Made by a program: the position numbers and the translations under genes
Part shown: one piece after another, positions 21,845-32,939 of the stretch
Layout of the letters: each line of letters starts with the position of its first letter
Position numbering within the stretch: the first letter of the stretch is position 1
The notes under the pieces: generated by a model
Told to the model about the DNA's origin: nothing
The model's database searches: none
What the model saw: the letters and a program-made list of their open reading frames with translations, nothing else
From: Adiantum capillus-veneris
Taxonomy: Eukaryota; Streptophyta; Polypodiopsida; Polypodiales; Pteridaceae
NCBI GenBank assembly: GCA_014529385.2
Contig: CM043969.1
Span: forward strand, 75,994,676 to 76,058,675
Direction: 5' to 3'
Length of the DNA stretch: 64,000 nucleotides

Positions 21845-22320
21845 CTAAAGTCCTGCACAAAGAAAGTAAAATAAAGCGTCAGACTGACTTTCCTCCAGGA
21901 GATCTTGCCCTTCAAATACTTGTTTATTTCTTGGAGCAACCTGAACCACAAACCACCACTGTCTCTCTCGAGGGTCCAGTACAAAGACCACTTGCTCGCA
22001 ATGTTCGAGGAGAGCAAATGTGTCGCTCACATCTGTCCAAACCTTTGTAGAATCTATTTGCACAAGTTTGTTTCCATCTCTGCATATCGTTGCATTGCGA
22101 CCAGAAGTAATCACCTTGAACCACTTCACATCCAACAAAAACATCTCAAACCGCCTGAAGCTTACTTTCAGGATATCTGACACCAGACCACAGTAATCTA
22201 GGTTGCTAGTGCTCTCATTCATGTCTCTAGCACTAGCCCTGCTCTTTTTCATGAAACTAACCATTACCCCACTGTCAAACGTGTTTCTTCTGCTGTCAAT
22301 TTATTGTGTTCTGAAATGCT
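21845..22320 (-). pseudogene. CACTA transposase-associated C-terminal domain (DUF4216-like)
   Basis: The minus-strand frame 22264-21845 has the layout of the plant DUF4216 domain, which follows the TNP2 transposase in CACTA elements: a FDSGVMVSF segment just upstream of the frame's start, then SRASARDMN, a YCGLVSDILKVSF strand, LLDVKWFKV, then a KLVQIDSTKVWTDVSDTFAL-like stretch and VVFVLDP with WWFVVQVAPRN. In intact elements it is part of the transposase polypeptide. Here the conserved transposase core between this domain and the N-terminal part is deleted, leaving them only about 0.2 kb apart. Confidence 0.72.
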
Positions 22321-22499
22321 TTCCATGCGACCACAGTGCCATGTATGTATGATACTTCCAGTCACATCCAATAGCCAGCTCTTCCTCTTCTAGAGATATG
22401 GGTTCTCCGATCTGTCGAGCTGCTCTCACTGTCTTGTCCAACCATGCCATTGTAGGGAATTCAGGTAGAGGAGCGAGATAGTATGGCAAGGGTAAACCT

Positions 22500-23567
22500 C
22501 TAGTCGTTCGGCTTCGCCTGAAATCCTGTCGCCAAATAGATTGACTCCATCCATTGCCATGCCCAAACGCAAATTGCGTGTTCACTCTTAAAATATGGCC
22601 AGGTATCTTCAATGTGCCTCCAGGCCTTTGAATCAGCAGGCACCCTAAATGTTGCGTCAGTGGATCTATTCGTAGAATGCCACCGCATCAACTTTGCAAT
22701 GGAACCACAACGAAACATGCTTTTTATCCTAGGAATAATAGGGAAATGCCGCAACACTTTAGCTGGCACTGTCTCGCCAACTGCATCTTGTTTGTAGCGC
22801 ATTGCTCCGCACTTAGGACACGACAGACAATCTGCGAATTCATTGCGAAAAAGAATGCAATCATTTGGACATGCATGAATCTTGTTGTAGTCCAAGCCAG
22901 CTGAGGTCAATAGTTGCTTTGCGTCTGGCCTGGAGGGGGGCATTTCATTGTCAGCCGGGAGAAGTTGCTCCCGCAACAACCTGTTTAAGCCACATTAAAT
23001 TAAAAAGCTCTCCAAGCACGTCACCGTTGCAATCGGAAAATGCCTTTTATACGTACCTAAAGAAAGCAGTGACGCCTGCATCTGACCACCCGTACACTGA
23101 CTGAAGATTCAAAAACGCCAGACAAGTACGAAGCGTCGATATCATGGCGCCTTCATAAATTGGTTGACATGCAACTTCCTCAACATGTCTTCAGGAGATA
23201 GGCGCACGGCTTCTGGTGCTGCTTCGTTAGCGTTCTCCTCGCTTGTCTGGAAGAAGGTATTCAGCATCTCCTCCATGCCGTCGTCTTCTGTCTGTAAGTC
23301 CTTTTCTGCTTCCATCCTTGGCTCTATATTGGTCGGACCTTCACGCATAATCCTTTTTCTCTCTCTCTCAGATGTAGGTGCTATGTCGTGAAAATCAATG
23401 CCCGTTCCGTAAGAGTCGTATCGTAGATTCTGTACGATTTCTTTAGCAAACTCTCCGTACTTGTGCACATGCTCATTACATATCCTACGCTTGCGCAAGA
23501 TTTGATACTTGCAGAGCGTGCAGGAGCATGCAATCTTTTCCTCCATGTTAGTTGATGACGTTGCCAT
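22500..23567 (-). pseudogene. tnp2: TNP2-like (Transposase_21) CACTA transposase, N-terminal part
   Basis: Exon 1 runs from the ATG at 23567: a Cys-rich start (CSCTLCKYQILRKR) like the transposase-associated domain, an acidic middle, then LRTCLAFLNLQSVYGWSD. A 76-bp intron (23056-22981, donor GTACGT, acceptor AAACAG) joins FFR to LLREQLLPADNE in phase. Exon 2 has GLDYNKIHACPNDCILFR, CPKCGAMRYK, LRHFPIIPRIKSMFR and a RHIEDTW-like segment, diagnostic of TNP2 transposases. Near 22575-22525 the family motif RNLRLGMAMDGVNLFGD is readable in another frame, so a frameshift lies just before it. A 1-nt deletion near 23156 also breaks exon 1 (stop TGA at 23142-23144). The DDE core is absent. The protein would bind the CACTA ends and cut them. 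Confidence 0.88.
22981..23056 (-). other. Transposase intron, 76 bp
   Basis: GT at the minus-strand 5' end (23056-23055) and AG at the 3' end (22982-22981) bracket AT-rich sequence. Removing it joins family-conserved residues on both sides without a frame change. Confidence 0.75.
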
Positions 23568-23645
23568 CTACAATGATTATGAATGTTGTTTTAATAAATA
23601 TACTCCTCACAATGTAAACTACCTCGCATTCTCTAGTCTTGCCCA

Positions 23646-23681
23646 ATCTCCGTACACCTCGGTCCAGAGGTGTACGGAGAT
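23646..23681. repeat. Perfect hairpin, 15-bp stem and 6-nt loop
   Basis: ATCTCCGTACACCTC pairs exactly with GAGGTGTACGGAGAT, with GGTCCA between. It lies about 80 bp upstream of the transposase ATG, in the expected promoter or leader of that gene. Confidence 0.9.
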
Positions 23682-23819
23682 CAGGACCACCGGGTCAAAA
23701 TCTTGTCTTTATTGGTCAAATCCTATATGGGTAGACACATACGTGCACTCCCAGGTGTACATGGAAATGCATGTAGCGGGAAAAACCCCTTTGCCTCTTT
23801 TAGTTCCATAGTTTCTTCA

Positions 23820-25285
23820 ACATCCTACGGCTACCTACGGCTTGTGTAGTTGAAGTTAATTCAAACCCATTGACCTACGGCTTGCCATACACGCTCTTGA
23901 CATTGCTTTAAGACTACTTAATGAACTACGGCTGGTTTCGGTATGGATAGAAGCCATTTTCGAAGTCCGTTTGCGTTTTTCCGTAGAAAAACGCAACCGG
24001 ATCTGACCTACGGCTTGTGTATTTGGCGTTTCTTCTATCCGTTTGACCTACGGCTTGCCATACGCGCTCTTGACATTGCCTAAAGACTACCTAATCGTCT
24101 ACGGATAGTTTCAGTAGGCATAGAAGCCATTTTCGAAGTCCGTTTGCGTTTTTTCGTAGAAAAACGCAACCGGATTTGACCTACGGCTTGTGTAGTTGAC
24201 GTTAATTCAAACCCATTGACCTACGGCTTTCCATATATGCTCTTGACATTGCTTTAAGACTACCTAATGAACTACGGATGGTTTCGGTATGGATAGAAGC
24301 CATTTCCGAAGTCCGTTTGCGTTTTTCCGTAGAAAAACGCAATCGGATTTGACCTACGGCTTGTGTATTTGGCGTTTCTTCTATCCGTTTGACCTACGGC
24401 TTGCCATACGTGCTCTTGACACTGCCTAAAGACTACCTAATCGTCTACGGATGGTTTCAGAAGACATAGAAGCCATTTTCGAAGTCCATTTGCATTTTTT
24501 CGTAGAAAAACGCAACCGGATTTGACCTACGGCTTGCCATACGCGCTCTTAACATTGCCTAAAGACTACTTAATCATCTACGGATGGTTTCAGAAGGCAT
24601 AGAATCCATTTTCGAAGTCCGTTTGCGTTTTTCCATAGAAAAACGCAACCGGATTTGACCTACGGCTTGTGTATTTGGCGTTTCTTCTATCCGTTTGACC
24701 TACGGCTTGCCATACGCGCTCTTGACATTGCCTAAAGACTACCTAATCGTCTACGGATGGTTTCAGAAGGCATAGAAGCCATTTCCAAAGTCCGTTTGCG
24801 TTTTGCCATAGAGAAACGCAACCGGATCTGACCTACGGCTTGTGTATTTGGCGTTTTTTCTATCCGTTTGACCTACGGCTTGCCATACCCGCTCTTGACA
24901 TTGCCTAAAGACTACCTAATCATCTACGTATGGTTTCAGTAGGCATAGAAGCCATTTTCGAAGTCCGTTTGTGTTTTTCGGTAGAAAAACGCAACCGGAT
25001 TTGACCTACGGCTTGTGTAGTTGACGTTAATTCAAACCCATTGATCTACGGCTTGTCATACACGCTCTTGACATTGCTTTAAGACTACTTAATGAACTAC
25101 GGATGGTTTCGGTATGGATAGAAGCCATTTTCGAAGTCCGTTTGCGTTTTTCCGTAGAAAAATGCAACCGGATTTGACCTACGGCTTGTGTATTTTGCGT
25201 TTCTTCTATCCGTTTGACCTACGGCTTGCAATAAGCGCTCTTGAAATTGCCTAAAGACTACCTAATAGTCTACGGATGGTTTCAA
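23820..25285. repeat. Satellite array of about 172-bp units inside the CACTA element
   Basis: The phrase ctacggcttgccatac, with variants, starts units near 23876, 24051, 24222, 24394, 24528, 24700, 24873, 25047 and 25220. Spacing is about 172 bp except for one shortened unit (about 134 bp). Two unit types exist, with spacers tgtgtagttgacgttaattc (A) and tgtgtatttggcgtttcttc (B), in the order A B A B, short, B B A B. Most units contain a 10-bp perfect hairpin, TTGCGTTTTT / AAAAACGCAA, with a CCGTAG loop. The array lies upstream of the transposase promoter. Confidence 0.93.
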
Positions 25286-25367
25286 AGCCAAGATCTGAGA
25301 ACGCGCGCGTTGAGGGCGAAAATAGCCCCTTCGCGCGTGCTTGGCTTTTTTTCCCCTAATTACTTCC

Positions 25368-25540
25368 GTCGATATATGCGTCGATATACGCGTGGGAAAA
25401 TTAGTCTTTCGATGCGTATATCCACAGTCATATCGATGTAGGTATCGATGCATATATTGTCGGACGGTAAGTACGTCGATATGAGCGTATAAAGGCACGG
25501 GCGTCGATATATAAAGCGTCGATATATACGTCGATATGAC
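25368..25540. repeat. CACTA subterminal repeats, right end
   Basis: Dense copies of gtcgatat and relatives, for example cgtcgatatatgcgtcgata near 25367 and gcgtcgatatataaagcgtc at 25501. They match the left-end motifs and the copy A fragment at 10921-11035. Confidence 0.88.
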
Positions 25541-25559
25541 TTTGGGTTATGTTGTAGTG

Positions 25560-28500
25560 AATGTTAAATTTCCTGAAAGGAGAATCTCCTTTAAGTTTAG
25601 GGAAAACGACATGTATATAGATGTTAAGGAAATGGGTAACACTATCGCCATTGTACATACACCAGCTTTCAACAAGTCAATAAAGAGCTCTATTTCCGTG
25701 TACATGATTTTTGTTAAAGATTCTCAAAATGAACCTAATGCTTTAGCAAAAGAAAATAAAAGCAACCAAAAGGCATTAGAGTTATCCAATTTTCTCAAGG
25801 GGTTTCAAGATGTTTTTATTGACGAGATCCCTTGTGAGCTACTTCCTAAACGAGGTAATGATCACCATGCAATTGAACTTCTTCCAGGAAGTTCACCGCC
25901 TAACAAACCTCCTTATAGAGTTTCTCAAGCTCAACAAGAGGAGATTATGCGGCAAGTGCATGAGTTAGTTGAGAAGGGCATGGTTAGGCCTAGCTCATCT
26001 CCATTTTGCTCACCTGTGCTATTGGTGCAAAAGAAAGACGGCACATATCGTATGTGTGTCGACTATAGAGCACTAAATAGGATCACTATCAAGAATAGGT
26101 TTCCCGTTCCACGGGTAGAAGACCTATTTGATAAGCTACAAGGATCGACCTACTTCAGTAGGATTGACCTAAAAAGTGGCTATCATCAAATAAGGATAGT
26201 TGATCAAGACATTGTAAAGACCGCATTTCGCACCACATTTGGTCTTTACAAATACATTGTCATGCCTTTTGGCTTGACCAATGCACCAGCCACATTCAAC
26301 CGCTTGATGGAGAAGCTGTTCAGGCCTCATCGAACCTTCACTAGAGTGTTCTTTGATGATATTATCATCTACTCTAATTCATTAGACGAACACAAGCAAC
26401 ACCTCCAGGTAATATTTCAAGTTTTAAGAGAGAATAAACTTTATGTTAATCGAAAGAAAAGTAAATTTTTCTTGCAAGAGATTCAGTATTTAGGTCACAG
26501 TATCTCTCAAGATGGCATCCAAATGGATCCATCCAAGTTAGAGGTAATAAAAGGATGGCCTAAACCAAGGAATCTTCATGAAGTAAGAAGCTTTATAGGT
26601 ATGTGTGCATACTATAGACGCTTCATAGAAAAGTTCTCACAAATTGCGGGACCATTACATGACCTAACAAAGAAAAGCGTTAGGTATACATGGTCTGCTA
26701 AGGAGAATAATGCTTTCAAAAAGCTTAAAGAAAAGCTTATCTTTGAACCTGTGCTTTCACTACCGGATCTCTCAAAACCATTTGAGGTCCAATGTGATGC
26801 TTGTGGTGATTGCCTTGGAGCTGTTTTGCTCCAAGAAGGGCACGCCATAGGCTATGAGAGTCGAAGGCTTGACCCTATTGAGAAAGCTCTAGGCATATAT
26901 GAAAAGGAACTCCTTGCAGTTAGTTCTACATGCCTTAGACTCATGGAAGCACTATTTATTGGGGACTCCTTTCAATCTGCGAACGGATCACCAAAGTCTT
27001 AAGTACTTCATGACGCAGACCAAGCTCTCCGACAAACAAATGAGGTGGGCAAATTTCCTTTCGCAATTTCATTTTCATATTGCTCACATTGCTAGCAAGC
27101 ATAATCAAGTAGCTGATGCACTCTCAAGACGGCCGAGAGTGAATGCGGTTTCCATAGCAACTCACAATGATCTATCTTCAATGATAGATGAGTATGCTAT
27201 TGATCCCCATTTTAGAGATGTGATTTCAGCCCTTGCATTAGGGAAGAAAGAAGAAACATTTACTTTACAAGATGGTTATCCTCTCTACGGCAATAGACTA
27301 TGTGTTACTAACTCACTACGTGAGAAAGTAATGTATGAATCTCATGCTCCACCTTATGCGGGGCATAGAGGGATTCAGTCTACCTTAAAGGGAATTGAAA
27401 CATATTTCTATTGGCTTACCATGAAAGTGAACATACAAGAGTATGTTTCTAAATGTGTGGTATTCCAAAAGAGAAAATTTGATAGAGGGAAGCAACTTGG
27501 ATTGCTTCAACCTTTGCCAATCCCTAATTCACCATGGGAGAGCATATCCATGGATTTTATCTTTGGATTGCCTAAGTCTATCCATGGGAATACGGGAATA
27601 TGGACGATAGTAGACAGGTTCAGTAAACAAGCTCATTTTATACCCGTCAAAAAGACTATCAAAGCCCATCAAATGGCAACCCTCTTCATTTCACAAATTT
27701 TCAAGTACCATGGCTTGCCAATGTCCATAGTGTCGGATAGAGATCCTAGAATGACGAGTAATTTTTGTAAGGGTTGCTTTGAGAATTTAGGGACAAGGCT
27801 AAACTTCTCTTCGGCCTATTATCCACAAACCGATGGCCAAAGTGAAATAGCTAACCTAACCATTCTCGATCTACTAAAAGCCTATGTAACAGAAGTAGAT
27901 CAAAGATCCCAATGGGAGAAGTACTTACCCTTAGTGGAGTATGATTACAATAACATTGTACATACTTCCACGGGAAAAACACCTTTTGAGGTAATTGAGC
28001 GGAGATCAAAAAGTCCCTTGCTACTTAAGGTACATGGGAAGATCTTCGCTGCAAATGAGTATAGCCGAGACCTACAAGAATCTTTTCAAAAGCTTAAGGA
28101 TTCTATCTCTATCTCACAGCAAAGGCAAAAGGCTGCTGCCTACAAACATAGAAGAGCCCAAGCCTTTAAAGAAAATGATTGGGTCTTATTAAAGTTTCCC
28201 AAGGCTCGATTAAGGCACACGATGGGCAAGAATCCTACGGGACACCAAAAGTACTATGCTAAACTAGCAAAAAGGTACTATGGTCCCTTTTAGATTCTTA
28301 GGCCACTCAATGAGATGGCCTATCAACTCAAGCTGCCCAATCATTGGCTCATACACAATGCTTTCTATGTGAGCCTATTAAAGCCTTACAAAGGAGAGCC
28401 ACCTCAAGAACCAACTATTGAAGACTCACCGGAGATCGAGGACCAAGAGGAGGTGCTGCAGTCCGAGTCCATTCTCCGACATGAAGACAAGGTACTAAGA

Positions 28501-28596
28501 GGCGGTAAGACTATCCGACGATATCTTATTAAGTTTAAGAATTATCCTTTTGAAGATGCTAGATGGATGCAAGGCATACAATTAAGGATAACCTAA
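25560..28596 (+). pseudogene. pol: Ty3/gypsy chromovirus pol, copy B
   Basis: Same domain order as copy A with few differences (about 4% of residues over the first 450). The RT FFDD pair and the RNase H and integrase DDE residues are present. The integrase zinc finger again reads CVVFQ, with Phe for the second Cys. A 4-bp tandem duplication (agtt, about 26919-26926) shifts the frame inside RNase H, ending the first frame at 27002; the rest resumes in a second frame to 28293. The TAC Tyr codon lost in copy A is intact here. The TAG after YYGPF (28291-28293) precedes the chromodomain part (28315-28596). Upstream the frame is continuous with gag once the CACTA element is removed. Confidence 0.93.
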
Positions 28597-28990
28597 ACCT
28601 TGTCAATGCTTACAATGCTTCCCAAGAGTAAGCAAATGTACAAAATGTTAAAAATGGACAAAGTTTTTTTTGTCTTATAAGACTCTCTTTTTTTTTATTG
28701 TGCACAAAAATGAAGTAGTATGCATGCTTAGATCAAGTTTTGCGGAGACGACGTCTCCCAAATACCAAGTAGAGCTTGTCACTCTACTATGGAAGATTGA
28801 TAGGACTAATGTACAGACATGCTTGTGGTAGCCTCAAGCTCTCAAGCGCCAAAGGGACTAGTCATCCATTGTGGAACGATGTCGTAGGGTAACATAGGGA
28901 TCCTCTACTCGCTAAGAAAAGGACTCATGAATATGCTTTATCTTCTCTACACCATAATCGAGGACGACTATGATTTCAAGAGAGAGGTAA
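28597..28990 (+). other. Gypsy B 3' untranslated region and polypurine-type tract
   Basis: Near-identical to 14077-14480 of copy A with a small deletion around 28770. It ends in the purine-rich tcaagagagaggtaa before the LTR. Confidence 0.75.
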
Positions 28991-29368
28991 TGTCATAATA
29001 ATCAATATCTAATTCTCCTAAATGATTTTCTCATATTAAACTGATCATTTAATGTGGGGAAGTGCCAGGGGAGAAAAAGCTAGAATATTGGTTAAGGTAG
29101 CAGACCGGCCACAGTAGGGATCCAAAGGAGGGAAAATAGGGATCCAAAGGGGGGGCCATCTGCAAAAGATCCATGTGCAACAATGGGCTAAAAAGACCCT
29201 AAGGTTCAGCCCATTAAGACTTCCAAAATGCTAAGGTTCCAAATATCAAAGGTTGTGTCCAAAGGTCAACCCTAGGGGAATTGGATGCTTTGTGTGTGTA
29301 CAAAAAAGTCTTTTGCAATCCCTACTTAGGAGGGGGCGAGCCTTTCTTGTAGGGGATGAGAGAGAAAG

Positions 29369-29400
<32 letters not shown>

Positions 29401-30058
29401 GCTCCCTTTAACAAAGGGAATGAGGGACACATGTCAGCTCCCTAGCCCAGATGCCCACAAGGTGTACCCAATTCCTATTGGATGGCCTTGGAGGTGGACC
29501 AATGAGAATTAGGCTAGAGTAAATCTAGTTTAATTAATTTAAAAACACTTAAAAAAAGAACCAATGAGAATTAAGTCCTTTAGAAGACTATTATACAGTG
29601 TCCCAAGTGGTCCAATGAGCATTCAGCAGCCCAATGGCTTGCCTGATTCCTATTGGCCAGGAGGCAAAGGGGTCCAATGAGAGTTTAGTTGAATTATTAA
29701 ATTACCTAAAGCTCTCACAAAAGGGGAAAGGGGGACGCATGTCAGAAGGCTATCACTTATGCTGCTTAATTGTCTTTGGCTAGCTCTAGGGAGGTCCAAA
29801 TGGGAGAAACCATAATACAAAGCCTTTTGGAGGGGAGACCGGCTCCATGCAAATCCGGTCCTCAACTGTTATCAATAGCTTAATTTCTCTCTCTTTTGAA
29901 AGTATTGTTCATGCTATCTAACTAGGTGTTATGCTTTTTGTTGCTCTCTCCACCCAAGCACTCTTGTAATTCTCATTAGGAATCTATTCTAATGAAATGC
30001 CCACTATGTTCATGCTAATTTCCGCTACACACAAGTTTTTAGGCCATTAAATTCTACA
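28991..30058 (+). mobile_element. Gypsy B 3' LTR, also followed by a primer site
   Basis: It begins TGTCATAATAATC and ends TTCTACA, length 1068 bp, short subfamily. It is followed by TTGGTATCAGAGCAC and 115 bp of gypsy leader instead of a target duplication, so it too was shared with a next unit of the array. Confidence 0.93.
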
Positions 30059-30188
30059 TTGGTATCAGAGCACAAGGTTTCTCTTTTCTTGCTCAAGAAG
30101 GGAGGTCCTCAAGGTAGCTATAAATGGTTGGTATTATTAATTGCCTGTGAGTAAGTAGAATAGGGATTTTTTAGCCTTGCAGTGCGCC
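30059..30188 (+). mobile_element. Truncated third gypsy unit: primer site and leader only
   Basis: It matches 17456-17588 and breaks off at cagtgcgcct (30188), where a different repeat begins. The primer site TGGTATCAGAGC at 30060-30071 matches the usual tRNA-Met site exactly. Confidence 0.9.
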
Positions 30189-30605
30189 TATACATTCATA
30201 ATGCTAAGAGGGAAATGTGGACAATGCAATGAGTGCGGGTAAGCTACGAAACGTGAACATGATTTTGGCCATGGTTAACATGTCCCATGCATCGGCCCTA
30301 CAAACAATGCTCACATAAATTATATTTTTGATACTTTGTATATAATGCTTAACTTTTGTGAAGCACAAAGTGCACACAACAACACAAAAAATTTCTTTGA
30401 AACCTATGAAACCACAAAATCTCTATTCAATATCATGAATGAGCTATATTGTGCTAAAAATCTGATCAAAACAGATGTAAAGCAATGTGTTGCTCTTGCT
30501 CACAATGTAGTTGAGAACTAGGGAGATATTGGATATTGTAGTGCAAGAGAGCGTGGGGATAGATTTGAAGTGAGCTTGGTGAAGTGAGATTTTTTTCCCA
30601 ACCCT
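30189..30605 (+). repeat. Direct repeat copy 1, about 0.42 kb
   Basis: Nearly identical to 34600-35016, from tatacattca to cccaaccct. The left edge coincides exactly with the end of the gypsy array. It contains small open frames (30336-30521) with no recognised motif. It lacks clear TG/CA LTR ends. Confidence 0.88.
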
Positions 30606-32160
30606 ACATATTTTACCTTGGGTAAAATAGTACTAAATCCAAACAAAGACATCATCCACATAGAATGCATGTTATGCTATATAAACATACATGTACATAC
30701 TTGTCTAACAAGACCCACATGCAATGTGTGCAATGGATTAATGTTTGCCATGCTTCTCATATCCTTACACTACTCTCTAATCAATAATGTATCAAAAAAA
30801 ACTTAGCAATCCTCTTGTGAGAACCCCTTCCTATTTGGGGATGCTTCATATTCATCGGAATGTTCTACCTTAGCGTCAAATTATCCAAACATGGACATCA
30901 TCCGCATGGAATGTATGTTATGTTACATATACATACACATACATATATATCTATATAACAAGACCCACATAGAATGCGTGCAAAGTATATTTTTGGGGTT
31001 TGGGAAAAAAATTGCAATATCATAGGAGATCTACTATTTTTGGAAAATCCTTCCTCGATCTTATAGTCAAAGGATGATTACATATGAGAAACATGAGAAA
31101 ATTGTAAAGTATCTCATATTTTGACCATGGAAAGCCTCTAGACACTATTTTTATTTAAACACTATGTTTCACTAGCTTGCACTAGGGCTTTCAAACTAAA
31201 GACTCATCAATGCAGTAAACCCTACGCCGTCTATGACATAGAACATAAAGTTGGTTGCACTTCTTCTTAAGTTTAATCTATATCTTACATGGTCAATATT
31301 TGTCTTAACTTTTGTTTTGCATGTGATAGAAAGGACTTATATTCACAACAATGGATGTTTTGATCACAAACCACGAGTCCATCTCAGCATCACTGCAAGA
31401 TCTGTTATCTGCATCCAATTCCTTATGGCTATGTGTTTGCGTGGTCCAGCACATAAATACTATGGGATAGGACACGGTTTCCAATTCTTATAATTTTTGG
31501 AGAGACCATAGTGCCAGCTCTCCATCATATATTTGTATGGCACTTCTACATGACGTGCACTATATATAGCATTTTTACTTTGCGCCTAGCTGCAAGAAAA
31601 AATGTTTAACTATTCACGTTGTTTTTCTATAACTTGGCACAAACATTGTCCTCGACTTACACAATTGGACAACAGCCATACACAATTAGTCATCAGGTTG
31701 GTTTTGCAATTTAATTTTTAAAATCTGCCAATTCACTTTGTACTTGTTTACTTCAGTGCTAGATGCTTGATGTCAATCTACATATGTCCTAATATGTTAT
31801 ATAGTGGATCTATAGAAACATCCAACAAGCAAGACTAGTTCCATTATAAAATCTACATATGTCCTAATATGTTATATAGTGGATCTATAGAAGCATCCAA
31901 CAAGCAAGACTAGTTCCATTATAAAATTAAAAGAAAGTATTATTTATGGCTAGGTTCACAAGACGTGGCTTGGTTCATCTAGTTCAATCGCTCCAGCTGA
32001 ACGTACATGTTGATAACATGCGGTGGAAGAGACCTAAATAGCCTTCATTGTGAAGTGGAGGACAGCCACCAAGTGGAGGAGTTCTCGTGGTCATGGCTCT
32101 CTCAAGTAATTGTATTGCAACCTTCTCCGTTAGGTCACCATTGGAGTGATACACTCATGG
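30606..32160. other. Unassigned DNA with two local duplications
   Basis: A diverged duplication pairs about 30640-30740 with 30885-30985 (catccacatagaatgcatgt / catccgcatggaatgtatgt). A 74-bp unit is tandemly duplicated at about 31778-31926 with one difference. No gene recognised. Confidence 0.55.
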
Positions 32161-32164
32161 TGTC

Positions 32165-32398
32165 ATGCCCGTAGGAACTTGTCTTTTTGACCCCCCACCA
32201 TGCTTGCCCAATCTACCACCCTTACGACCTCCACCCACTCCAACAACGATTATAGAGGGTGTGGCAGCACCTTCAATCGAGAATAATGCTACTAGGGCAA
32301 GACCAACGACCAAGAATGGGTTTGATAAATCTTGCAATAAGCGTGGCAAGAAGAGTTTAAAGACTGCAATGCAAAAGGTCCATCTCAATAAGCTCTAA
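32165..32398 (+). CDS. Hypothetical open frame, Pro-rich then basic
   Basis: 77 codons with a proline-rich first half (PPPCLPNLPPLRPPPTPT) and a basic second half (NKRGKKSLKTAMQK). It lies 0.1 kb upstream of a second open frame in a different frame. I do not recognise it. It could be an exon remnant or chance. Confidence 0.2.
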   Translation: MPVGTCLFDPPPCLPNLPPLRPPPTPTTIIEGVAAPSIENNATRARPTTKNGFDKSCNKRGKKSLKTAMQKVHLNKL

Positions 32399-32504
32399 CG
32401 CTTCTAATCATAGCAATTAGAGCTTGGAGAAGTTTTGTATCTTGGCAGATGCAAAACTCTGTCTCTATGAGTTCTTGGCCAAAGCATAGAGTAGAGAGTG
32501 AGCG

Positions 32505-32803
32505 TTGTCCTTAGATGACCACTGGCGCAAGGTGGTGGAATGGCGCAAAGAGAATTGTAAGGGAATTACAAATGAAAAATGGGAGAATATTTTCCCAAAG
32601 TTTCAAAAAATACGGGATTGGGATAGGGTCATTCCTTTGAGGATGAACTCTTGGGGCCAAATGGATCCGGAGGAGCAAGTAGGCAACAGCTTTCTAAGAT
32701 ATTATGATGAGAAGATCTATGCAATTCTTGATGAAAGATTCTTGAAAGACTCGTTGGTAGATCCAAGGAATAACCCTATTGATAGTTCAAAGGCCAACTA
32801 TGG
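32505..32803 (+). CDS. Hypothetical exon-like open frame
   Basis: The first 100 residues of the frame at 32505-32936 are of balanced composition (HWRKVVEWRKENCKG, WDRVIPLRMNSWGQMDPEEQ, RYYDEKIYAILDERF). A strong donor-like GGTAAGT follows GCCAACTAT at about 32803; beyond it the composition turns Phe/Leu/Cys-rich as in intron sequence. I recognise no family. It may be an exon of a host gene or of a transposon gene. No second exon was identified. Confidence 0.35.
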
Positions 32804-32939
32804 TAAGTCTTTTCTAAAGTGCAATGCAAATTGTGTTTGTACCTTGTCCTTTGTGTTCTTTGAAAATTTGGAACGCTTGATTCTTTTTTGTATTTCTAAG
32901 AAAATTGGAATTAGCAAACAACCTGACTTTATCTAAAAA

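Larger units (their letters stand above)
19758..25559 (-). mobile_element. CACTA (En/Spm-type) DNA transposon nested in gypsy B
   Basis: The element is 5802 bp. It begins CACTACAACA and ends TGTTGTAGTG, an exact 10-bp terminal inverted repeat, and is flanked by AAT duplications. Inside both ends lie many copies of GTCGATAT/ATATCGAC-type motifs (19776-19955 and 25368-25540), the usual binding sites of the TNPA-class subterminal protein. Both genes run on the minus strand: a TNP2-like transposase fragment (23567 downward) and a second, TNPA/Ptta-like gene (about 21700 downward). The transposase core is missing, so this copy is non-autonomous. It sits between codons for Gly-Ala-Pro-Trp-Phe-Asp and Val-Lys-Phe-Pro of the gypsy polyprotein, where copy C is uninterrupted. 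Confidence 0.95.

Noticed and set aside
22612..22904. Plus-strand open frames in the CACTA element
   Set aside because: They are antisense shadows of the TNP2-like transposase, whose motifs and intron are on the minus strand.
23820..25285. CRISPR-like regular array
   Set aside because: Units of about 172 bp are repeated along their whole length without unique spacers, inside a eukaryotic CACTA transposon. It is a satellite.
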